Origin: Nepenthes gracilis
Lineage: Eukaryota; Streptophyta; Magnoliopsida; Caryophyllales; Nepenthaceae
Assembly: GCA_033239525.1 (NCBI GenBank)
Contig: BSYO01000016.1
Coordinates: forward strand, 4,103,045-4,167,044
Reading direction: 5' to 3'
DNA: 64,000 bases
Shown here: positions 14,301 through 26,300 of the stretch, in pieces
Layout of the letters: each line of letters opens with the position of its first letter
Numbering within the stretch: position 1 is the stretch's first letter
Notes under the pieces: generated by a model
What the model saw: the letters and a program-made list of their open reading frames with translations, nothing else
Databases searched by the model: none
What the model was told of the DNA's origin: nothing
Program-made: the position numbers and the translations under genes

Positions 14301-17300
14301 AAACTAGAATTTCTACAAATATTTCGCATATCACTTGGCCAAAGCAATCCCCAGAGCAAAATCTAGGACCAGACTTAGCAACATCTGAACTAGGATCACA
14401 AAACTGTCCATAAATCAGCACAAGCAAACACAGAGTGAATTCTGGGTATGCTGAAAGAAGTACCTAGAAGGGCATCAATTCTTAAAGACAATTTTGAAGT
14501 AGCCAAAAAATGCCCTCTCTTTACCTTTTCCCTTATTTATAACCAACCTAAACTGAATTACCCTTAAAAACAACTATATCTTTGCTCCTTCGCCAAGCTT
14601 TCATGCACTACTGGAGTGTCAATTGACACTAGCACAGCTCAGTATTAATTTAGCTAGGCACTGAACTACTAGAAGAGCTTGCACTTGAATATCCGTGCAG
14701 TTCACCACATGCTATTCTTGACTCACTAAAATGAATTAGCTAAATAAGAACTAAATAGCCTCTTGGACCTAACAAGCTATAACCCAAATCTTCCTATGAA
14801 ATATCAGCCGATATATAACGTTATCAAGCCACCCAATACTACAACATTGTCATGTCTCCAATCAACGATATATGGTGATATATTTTCCAATAAATTGATC
14901 GATAGTTGCCCCCAAGTTACCATTCGTAACAAAGCTTATACATTCGGCATGTCCGATACCGATACATATCACCACATATAGCTAATACAAACGTCCTCAA
15001 ACAATGTCAAAAACAATATTTTTGCCCATGCTTCCTTTGGCACATTGAAAACTTCACGGCCTCTTCCCATGCCTTGCCACAACCCACCACTACTCCGTAG
15101 AGTCAGTCCTCATCACTTCAACTATATCCCCAAGTGTTGAATGATAGAATTCATTATCTAGCATTACCTGATAATATCATATTAATATGCATAGCAAATA
15201 AGTGTACTGTGGAAGACCTTCAGCCATTTCTCCATGGTCTAGGGTTTGTGGGTTTATCTTGATATTGAGGACAAATAGTTCAGTTGCTGGGTTTTCATGG
15301 ACATCAAATGCCTATAAAGTCCTAGAGTGATCTTGTGTCAACTAAGCTTTATATCAGTGATTGCCAGCCAATTATTGAGAAGATCCCAGCAAGAGCTCAA
15401 TCTGGAAAAAGCAATATTTCATGGAATGAAGTCTGCAAGGGTAATAAGGAAGGGGATTCATGTGTAAAATGCCTTCTGCATGGGAAAAAAAGCTGCAACA
15501 ACAAAGATACTATGTTCTATAACTCAAATCCGAAATCCTATGGGTCAGATATGTTCATTCCTATCATCTATAAACAAGGATGATCTCTGGCTTGTCAAGA
15601 AAGGGCAAAGATTAGTAGCATTAACATTTACTTCAATGTTGTTCTCAATGTAGAGTTTATGAACAACTATGGGAACATATGCGAAAATTCCATGGCAGAA
15701 GCTGGTAACAAAATAATATTCAAAAACACGTCCATTTTATCAAGAACATTTAAGAGAAAATTACAAAGTACAAATGAGCTTCTTCACAAGTTTATGAATA
15801 CACAATTGTTATGCTGCTAAGGTTGAAGGGAGGTGAAAAAAATCATCAACACTTCTCTTCACATCTTTAAATGAAACCTTGTGCTATTAGCATCACAGCA
15901 AAGTGGGTGGAACATGAAGGTGATGGATACTGAATCAAGTGACTGTGTGGGAAAACAAAGAACCTAAGGGGGTGAGAAGATCAGTATGGCTCTATTTTGC
16001 ACCTATAGTAGTAACTATAGAGAGAAGAAACTCCAGAACTCTCTAACAATGCAAATCTTCAGATATAGATGCTTCTACAAAAAAATTATTGCAAGAGACA
16101 GCAAGAATTTAATGATTTTAAATAGTTCTGTGGCGGAAGCTAGTAGCAATGTGATCTTCCAAAACATGTTTGTTTTATCAAGAGCATTTAGGGGCAAATG
16201 ACAAACTAAAGACAAGTTTCTTCACAAGGTTCTGAATACAGACAGTTATGCTGTCCATGATGTGAGGAGATGATAATTTCAATCAGTTATATGTCTCTTC
16301 ATAAACAGTCTTCTGCTCCATATTACAGCAAAGTCAGTAAATCAGAAAGGTCATGGGATGGTGAAATCAAGTCGCTGTGTAGGAAAACACAGGTAAAAGG
16401 GATGAGAAGATCATTATGGCTCTTTTTTGCTCCTGCAGTTTTAACTTACGGAGAGAGAAATTCTAGAGAAATTCAGATACTGAGGCTTGCATAAAGACTT
16501 ATTGTAGGATACGAAAAAGAATTTAATGATGTACTGAGGCTCCCATCTTTCCCACTACCATCTTTGGTGGAGGTTTTTCATTTGTTTTGGTGTTTAGTTG
16601 ATAGTGTATGCCCTGGTTTATTATCTATTTGAAATGTAGTTGAAGTTTTACTTTACACCTTAAAACTAGTCAAGAAGCATGTTGCTCCATCAATGACAGT
16701 AAAATACAGTGTTGTCTAGAAAACATGATATCATAAACACCTGCTGGAAACAATCAAGAACCAGTTGCTCAAAAGAAAAATGCAGTCCTGCTCAAAGGCT
16801 TTCAATGAAAAATAAAAGGTACTAATAAGTACTCTTTAATATGTCATTCCTAAACTTTTTAGCTTCATCAACATGTTCACTTACAACTTCAGAAAACAAG
16901 TTAGAGCTTGAAAAACCCAGACATACGTATATTATTAGTGAAAATAGTAAAGCTTCTGACTTGGTTCTGCACTACTTGAGAGGCTGTTCTGTATCTTTCC
17001 CGGATCAGTCGGCCTGGTTCCCTGTACAAGAAAGAATGAACAATAAATACTTTATTGAGAGATACATCGATTTCTTTGTGCAGCATTGGATAGATAACCA
17101 ATACTTCACTAAATCTTCCGGTGGACCTCTCTCTTCAGTTGAGAAACATCATACATTACAAGTGGCAAAAGGAGGCATACCCATTTGCAAGTAATGTTCA
17201 AAAATGTGATAAGCATCTTTGTGTCGATATCAGCCAATATTTTCCCCCTAGGTTTCAATTTCCCAAAAAAAAAAAAAAAGTACATCTAATAATTTGCTAC

Positions 17301-20300
17301 CGAAAATATCACTCAATATGGTCAATACTAATATAGTCACGACTAATATGGTATAAAAACCAATGTTTTCATCCATCTTCCAGCACCTTGTTATTAGATG
17401 ACCATCTTAAGCACAACCTCCTAGTTCCCCTCCCTCCCCAACAAAAGAACAAAAGAGGAGTGGCCTAGTGCATGAGGATTGCCACATTGCAGGCTATTAA
17501 GAGTCTCAAGGATATTTCACATTGCCTAATCCACAACACCTCTCCGAATTCGTTAGCAATATTGTATCCACATAATGTGTTCATACAATCAATCCTCAGA
17601 CGTAATACACTCCAATCTACATATTTGACTTTTGACAAATTGAAGATAGACATAATATTTCAGATCCCATGTCAATGCTTTCTGAAATGATTTCTTGAAA
17701 CAATAATTTCTCTCTTTTGCAATTATGTTATCCTTTTTGGACGTGATATGCACAGTCCAATGGCACCTATACTGAAAACAAAACTAAGTAAAAGCAAATT
17801 TTATCAATTGAATACTGGAGATCTTATATGGTGAGAAATACAATAATAATATGTGAGGGACGCGTTATCAAGTCTAAATCAAAAATAGGCAGACAAGATA
17901 ATTGAAGTCCTTTTATATGGAGTCAAATGGAAGTCAAAGGGCAAGTGAACATCAAATCACAATTTATAAAAGCAGCTTAAATGATCCAAGTGTTTTTCAT
18001 CAAATATGTGGATTCGTCATACCAGCCTTTTGATTCAAGTTCACCGGCAGACATAATGACAGGTTCAATTCCCATAGCTTGAAAAATAAGCTCTGTTTGG
18101 AATGATTTGCCTTGACCTTTACCCCCCCAAATTCCTGTCACAAAAGCAATGTCAATTTTGATTAGATGGAAATGGATAAAGTATTACAATAGAAGAAGAG
18201 CACATATTCTGACCTCATGGGAAGAGATACGTTAGGTTCAGCAAATGAGAAACAAAATCAGAAGAAGACAAAATCCCTTCTTGAAACAAAGAGAAAAGAA
18301 GCAATTTAGGGACATTTCACATTAAAATGTTTCTGGTCATAAACTCATAGGATCATAGTAATCGCATTCAAGGTAAATATATGGACTCGCAGTATTCACA
18401 TTAATGGATTCAAAAAGTGCCCTATCTCATATGGCATATAAAGGTCTCTGCATACAAGGAAATGAAATTTATATTTAACCTAACAACTTGTGTCAAACTC
18501 CATAATCCATAAAACTGTAATTTACTATCAATAATACTATGAGAAAATAGGTGCCACCATACCAGTAAAAAACAAGGGGAAAAGAAAAGGGGTGCTGTAT
18601 ACCCTATTTGTGGGCTAGGAGCACACAAAATGCTCCAGGCAATGTGAATATGTAAAGCAAGCATGAGAGAGTTAGATTACAGATATAGTGTTGCCCTCAC
18701 CAGCTTGCAAAATCAATGAGAGATCAATGAGAAGCAGGAGATCTAATGTCACAAATGGTGGCTATGAAAAACTAAGTGGCCAGTTTATCCAAGGGAAGTA
18801 TAAATTGAAGAGTTGAGTGAGCTAAGGAAGTGCCCTCCAAGGGTGCCAGCAAGTAAGCCGCTGATTGGGGAAATTCTAGTAAGTGGTTCTACCAGGGAGT
18901 TTCAGATGGTAGGTTACCACATGTTTGCGAGATTGAGGGGTTTTTTTTGTTGCTACACGATAAACACTTAGATACAATCTAGTAAGCAACTGCAAAATAC
19001 ACTTTAGTAAGCAACTGCAAAAACTATCAATGACTCATGGAGTGCTGATGTGGTTCAGGTTGTTAGAGTGTAGTGGAAGCTTCACCTGGTTAAAGGATAA
19101 CATATATGTTGTCACCTCCAAGTTAATTGTAGTGGATTGTTCTCTAATTGGCTGCCCATGGAAGTATGCTCAAATGCCAAACCACATCAATCATGGTGTT
19201 TGATGGCATAGATCCATTCTTTTTCTTCATATTCCTCCCAATGGTTGTTGTCATTTGTACATGATCAATGTGTGTGAAGACCTTCAATTTGGCCCAATGG
19301 TTGTTACTCTTCCATGACACTATTGTCTTCAACAAAAATACAATAACCAATGGTAGAGTTTTGATCATACTAGTGACCCAACCCAATTAGTATCAAAAAA
19401 GCTCTCGACTTGATTATGACTGTGATAACCATAACACAAGCTTTATCCTAGTAAACCCCTAAGATATCTCATAATATGCTTCATAGCTACCCAATGAGTA
19501 ACATAAAGAGAAGACAAAAACTAACTTACCATACTAGCCAAGAAGGTAATATATGGATGAGTTATAACAATGTAATTGAGCTTACCAACTAGTCGTCGAT
19601 GCCTTACTGGTTCAGTAAGGATCTCCTATCATCTGGTGATAACTTAATTCCTAGATCATGGGATCATCATAAGTTTTTGAGTTCACCATACTAAATTTTT
19701 TATATAAATTTATAGTATACTTTCTTTATAAAAGACAGATGCCACGATGGCACCTAACAACCTCAATACCCAAAAAATAACGCAAACCAACAACATTTTT
19801 AGCCTAAAATTGACTTTGAAGGAACAATTTTATATCTATAATGCCAATATTATCGCTGCTAATAATCACGAGATCATCTACGTACATAATAAGAAGAACA
19901 CACTCAACATTAGAATGACGATAGAATATAGAGATATCACCATCACAACAGGAGAACCCAGACTTATACACGATTTCACTACATTTGTCAAATCACATTC
20001 GCGAGGACTATTTCAAACCATACAATGACTTCTTCAACTAGTAGACATATCTAGACTCTCCCTGAGTAACAAACCCTAGAGGTTGTTTTGAATAAACCTC
20101 TTTATAAAGATCACCATGTAAGAAGGTATTCTTGACGTCTAACTAATCTAAAGGCTAGTGATGAGTCGCAAGTCGCAACTAATGAGATGAGCAACCAAAA
20201 ATAAATTAACTTGCCAACAAGAGAAAATATATCGGTGTAGTCTACCTTATAAGTCCAGCATCTCTTTTGGCCACTAGACGTATTTTCAACCGAGCTAAAG

Positions 20301-23300
20301 AACCATCTAGGTTGAATTTTATTGTGTAAATTTATTTACAACTGATAGGTTTCTTCCCTAAAGTAAAGAGATTAGATCCTATGTGTGACTATATTCGAGC
20401 TAAGCCATCTCTTTCTCCATAGCTGCACAACAACCAGGAGGAAAAATAGCTTCAACTACAGATCAAGACACACTAATTAAGTCCAAGGTAGTCATAAAAG
20501 CTCGATGAGAATATAAAACACCAATATAAGATAACATAGTCGACAACGGATGATACTGGGCACAGCTACGATGACCATTTTGTAATATCATCAAAATATC
20601 TAAATCTATTCCTTGATTAGGAACAACGGTATCTATAGTCAGAATAATTGACTTATTAATGGCCATCTCCAAATTCAATCTTGAAGGTGAACCAAACACT
20701 TGACAGGACCATCAACATATGTTAGAGTGACAGAAGGACAAGAAAGCACACGTGACACAAGTGAAGTTAATACAACCTTATGAATAATATCATATACAAA
20801 AATATTATCCTCAGAAATACTTAATGATGAACTTGTTAAAGACACATTGAGATATGAAATATGACATTAAAGAACACCAAAAAATGTTCCAACTTTAGAG
20901 AAAAACACTGATACCCCTTCTGAGTATGAAGATATCCAAAAAAACACCATAAAGATTTGTCATCAAACTTCATCATCTAAGGTCGAATATTGTGAACATT
21001 ACATACACATCCGAAAATCTTTGATGGGAAGAAAATGTAATGGCTTGCTAGGAAATAATACATGATAAGGAACCTCCCAATAAAGAATAGCTAATGGCAT
21101 CCAATTGATAAGATAATAAGCTATCAACGTTGCATCACTCTAAATGGTCTTTGTAACTCCCATTTGGAATAAGAGTACTCGAGCAACCTCTATTAAGTGC
21201 CTATTTTTCCTCTTAGGCACTCTGTTATGTTGGGGAATATTAAGGCAAGATGACTCATGAAAAATTCCATGTTGGAATAGGAATGATAAGTAGAAAAATA
21301 TTTATAACCATTGTCACTCTGCCAAAATATGTATAGAAGTAGGGAATTGGATCTTAATTTTAGGATGGAATGCACAAAAAGTGGAGTATAGTTCATAATG
21401 GTTCTTCATTGAATATAACTATGTAACTTGTGAATAATCATCAACAAAAGTAAAAAAGTAACGAACTTCCATTTTAAATGAAATTGGACATGATCCCTAT
21501 ACATTTAAGTGTACTAATTTAAAAGGGACAGAGGCACGCTGATTTACAAGAGAGAAATATAACCTATGATGATACCTGGCAAATTGACATAATTCACAAA
21601 ATAAATTGATAATAGATGTCAAAGTTAGACAAAACTTTTTCGGACAAAAAAGTGATGGATGACCCAACCCGTAGTGTAGATCAAGGGGCGTAGAAGTGGC
21701 ACTAGAACAAACAATAAGATTGAGTCCTCTATCGAACAAGTAGAGGTCTATTGAGTTACAACAACCTCTACTAATAACCTTACTTGTATGAAGGTCCTAA
21801 AACTCACAATGAGTAAAAAATAATATTGTATAATAATTGTATTATCAAGTAAACTTACTAATAAAAGATTGAATGAAAAATTTGACAGTCAAAGAATCAA
21901 AGAGAGACGTAAAGTCTGTTGGAAAATGAGAACCAACACCATTGACCTTTGCAAATGAGTCATCAGCTATAGTAATGTCAGAAACAATAGAATATAATCG
22001 ATAATCAGACAAGATACTTGTGAACTCATTCACATGACCAAAGGCACTAGAGTTGATGATCCAAGCTTGAGAGGATACATAGAGATAGGCAATGGATTGA
22101 ACAGTAATAGTAATAATACGATTAGGAGTTATAACATGCCTCCTATATACGAGCCAAAACTTATTTTTTGTACGATCAACTTTGTCACAATGAAAACAAA
22201 TCAATCTCATAGTATTGCCTCCTCCCCAATAACACCCAATATATATTTAATACTTATTAATAATCAACCAACCACAATAAATTGAGTCACACTAGTCAAA
22301 ATCAAGAGCGGCAATCCTATGGAAAAAATCCCAAATCTGTGACATAGAATGGAGAAGTATAATAAATAGTAATAGTAACTACAGTGGCTTTCAAATTGAA
22401 TGCTATCCCTGTGATTCAAACTAAAGCATCCACGAAAAGAACTAGTCTTTGAACTTATAATAAACAGTGAATAGTTTATAATGAACTGTGAATAGGATTA
22501 TACCAAGAATGCCCATAATGCTATGCTCTCCCTACCTTCTCTATACCAAGACTTGAAACCTTAACCAATGATTGCCGTAGTTGCAAACCAATGGGAAGAA
22601 AGGCAATTGGTCAACGGGTGAAATCACGTACAAAATCATGCACCAGAGACAACCCTTGCACCAAAGAACCCAAATCAGAATACCATGAATGGACAAACCA
22701 CTATAATCCACAAACAACAAAGGAAAAGGATGAGAACTCACCAAAATTCACAGCACTTTATCAATTCGGCCTTCAATATCAAGAACTAGGAGAGTAACAA
22801 TGTTTGATGTAGAGTATTGAGAAACAAACCCAAAAGTTAATGTTTTCAGCAAGGAGATAAAATGGTCCGACTTGTGCATCAATGGTGGAGAAAATCAAAA
22901 TTGATTGGGGGCTGTGATTTAGGAAAAGGAGGCACAACTAACAAACAAAAAAAATTTTCACCGGCAACGGCAGCTGCGGAGTTAGGAAATTATCCCTCTG
23001 ATATCATGTGATAATATAAGAACCAAAGAGAAGAAAAAACCCCATGTTTATTCACATGCATATATAAAATTGTTTACAAACATCAAAAATACTAAACTAC
23101 CCTTATAAAGAATACACCATGACATATAATAAAGTTTATTCTAATAGTATAACCTATCTAACAAAAACAAAATATATTGCAAGTATGTGCATTTGTTCAT
23201 GCAAGATAAATAACAAATTTTAATTTAAAAGAAAATAGGGGGAAAGAGCAATTTATTGTCTCCTATGCGGGTTTATTCTATGCTCATTATGATTTTTAAT

Positions 23301-26300
23301 TGGCTCTAATTTTACTATGATTTTCTAAGTTCACTTAAATTTCAACAATCAAACTAACTCCAACAAAATTGAATACTTTTTGATAGAATTTGAACTCCAA
23401 ATTCTGCCCATGTGGAAAAAAAAGGGAAAAGAATTCCAGATGGGTTACAAAATTTTAAAAATAGAAGTTTGATTGAAAGGAAAATGTAAAACGCCGGAAA
23501 ACTTCCTAAAACCACCTAGCACCATGATGAGGACAAGCCTTGGTGAATCAGAAATTTTGTTTCAACGTAACTTAGGGGTCCTAGGTTTTAATCAGGGAAT
23601 ACCTCTCTGCAATACAAGAACAGGATAACATATACTAAGCTTCTCCAAACCCATGATGTGAAAATCTCGTGTAAGGGGCCGCTCTTAACCACCCTTAACC
23701 TCACACCCCACACCAATAATCACCAATCCCAATCCCTAGTAGCCCCATAGGACTCCATCCCAACAGACAGTGACTACCCAACCCACCACTCCTGTACCCG
23801 TAGCCACCACAAACCGTACTCCCACCCTCACCACTAGCTACCTACCACCAATTCATCACTTCACTTCATAGTGAAACACTACCTGCAACTCCCTCCTTTC
23901 TACTCTGAAGACAAATCTAGCTCCACCATGGATGTCCATGGCCCTGCTGATCAACGGTGTGGCTACATCTAGCCTCATCATAAGCTACAGGGGAAAGAGA
24001 TCAACAGAGAAGGAAAGAACTAGCGGAGATGGGAGGATGAGAGGAAGGGAAGGAAGAGAGGCAGGCCAGCGGAGGCCCACTGGTTGGGAGGGTGAAGATG
24101 GGGCAGTGGCTGCCAAAATTGGAGTATGGATGAGGGCAGCAAACAGTGTCTGTGAAATGGGAGTGCGGATAAGGGTGTGACACCAATGTTTGGGAATTTT
24201 GGTTCTTCTCTAATTAAAATTTATCTTTTTGTGGTTGAATCTTAGTACAACGGTAAAAAATTATAGCCTGAAGATCATGGGTTCAAGCAACAAAAATAGC
24301 ATTTTTGCATTACAAGTGTAAGGCTGCATAAACATGACCCTCTCTAGACTGGCAATGCGAGAGACATTAATCATTGTATCATACTTTTAGAAATTTTTCT
24401 TTTTTCTCATCATCTATATATTATTTATTTATTTGTTTATTTATTTATTTATATGTATATGACAAGCCTCACACACCGCCAGCAAGGAAAGATCTAGACT
24501 TACCATGAATAGCCAGGCCCTGCTGGCCAACAATGAGGTTAGATTTAGCTGCTCTCTCTCTCTGACAAGCATCATCTACCTATGGTAAGGCCAGGCATGG
24601 CCCCCGCCAGTCAACAGTCTTCTGTTTTGGCAAGTAGTGTCATAAGTCATGGCAAAGCCAGATTTTGCCTCATAGTGGTGGCTACCCACTGGTTGTCGGT
24701 CACTGGAGAGGCAATAGCAGGATGGAAAGGGAAAGAATAGTAATGGAGTGAGGAGGAGGAGATAAGGGGAAGGACGGTGGCTGGCCAGTGGAGGGTGGAG
24801 TCCACCGGTCAGGTATGGGGAAAAGAGGATGTGTTGGCTTTCAAGATTAGGGTGTGGATAAGGGTAGGAATGCAATGGTTGGGGCGCCTTTTCTATATTA
24901 GAAATTTTTTCTTTTTCTCCTCAACTTCTCATTTTTCCCACATGGGCAATAATTTGCCACCCAATTCATTTTTCAGCATCACATGTGCAAGTAACATTAA
25001 AAAGTCTTCAATTTCAACATAATCTGACTGAACAAACTGAAAAAATAGATTAAAATTGTAACAGATTGAAGGTTTGAAAAAACACAAGACAGCATACACT
25101 TTACAATGGAATTGCTACTTTTGCCAAAAAGCATAATAGTTGAAGAAAAAAATAACCCATGTTTATCTTTGTCCGTGAATCAAAACCAATCAACAGCATA
25201 CAAACTATTTTGAAAAAAATTTCAGACAAAAATGCCAAAGGTTATAGTGACTACAATATTCAATGATCTTCAGGGAATAAGTCTACAATGAACCATGTAA
25301 TACAAAATTATATATTTCAGGTCAAACATATGGACTGTAACAACTACGCTTCTACATCCTCACATATTTTCGAGGAAAACGGACTATGGAATGGTGACCC
25401 AATGTCATCTTACCTCTTCGTTCTTGTCATAGATTGCTTGGCAACATCCCTGGAAATTTTCAGTCAAGAACCAAACTTCAATTTTCACACTCAAGTTGAA
25501 TGTCTGGGACTGGGTATTTGTCACCTAGAATTTGCTAATGACCTAATTCTTCTGTGTAGGGAAACTTCGTAAGCATGACATTTATAATGCAAAGCTTCAA
25601 TTAATTTTCTTAATTCTCAAGCCCACAGGCAAGAAGGGCCAAATCTCCTATGTTTTGTGAGAAGTGACAAAATCAGATAAAGCCATAAAGGAGGAACTCA
25701 AATGACTCGGCCTTTCTCCTTTCTTCAAAACTCCAAGCTAGCACCTGCCAACATATTATGGACAGAATTTTGGTCGGCATCTGATCTTGGACAGCCATGT
25801 TCTTGCCATGTGTCTGTAGACTACTCAAAAGAGCTGCATATATTGGGGTGCAACTTGCAAGCGTATTGACGTTCATGTATACTAGAGTTCAATTTTTCTA
25901 CTTCCAAAGCAAGTTATCAGGCCATAAGGAGTATTGAAGAAGATATCTAGTTAAGGGAGCTGATATCAGCAGGAAGATATTCCTTGCAGCTTGGTGTGAA
26001 GTCTGCAGACCCCGAGGAAGGGTATTTGTGTGTAAAAGACCTAACTTTGCAGAATAGAGAAGCTTTGCCTGAGCAGCTTTTGGCTGGAGAAATAGCTATT
26101 GATATCATTCCAAGAAGGATAATGTACGGCAAGTCAGAAAAGTCTAATGACTCATGGACTAGGACAAATTCTCACTGAAATCCAATAGAGAACATAATTG
26201 TAAATGAAGCCATCTGCAGAGGCAATTGTGAAAATTAATTGGCTGCTGAGCAAGTCAAGGGAAAATGGCTGAAGTACAATGGCAGAGACTGGATATGGTT

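Larger units (their letters stand above)
13559..16960 (-). other. Activase-like intron 6
   Basis: 3.4-kb intron containing a LINE fragment on the opposite strand (15335-15500) and a 438-bp tandem duplication (15693-16530). 13600-15300 has no recognisable feature. Confidence 0.7.
19050..23163 (-). mobile_element. Degenerate Ty1/copia element
   Basis: Read on the minus strand: LTR 23163-23009, primer-binding site, zinc-knuckle remnant (CFHCDKVDRTKNKFW, with its His and last Cys lost) near 22195, protease remnant (WIINSSA in place of a DSG site) near 22060, the GAG-pre-integrase block with GLGHP and LCELCQ around 21600, reverse transcriptase with DVKNTFLHGD near 20130 and YVDD at 19884-19873, and an RNase H remnant ending near 19144. 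Frames are broken throughout, so it is dead. No 3' LTR was found, so the copy is truncated. It has the same orientation as the host gene. Confidence 0.85.

Noticed and set aside
24001..24186. His/Ser/Pro-rich ORFs in the 24-25 kb region
   Set aside because: They follow GA-rich repeat tracts on both strands and are not conserved between the two repeat copies.
24271..24290. Possible tRNA gene because of a GGTTCAAGC B box
   Set aside because: No acceptor stem or anticodon arm can be drawn, and the surrounding sequence follows a SINE.
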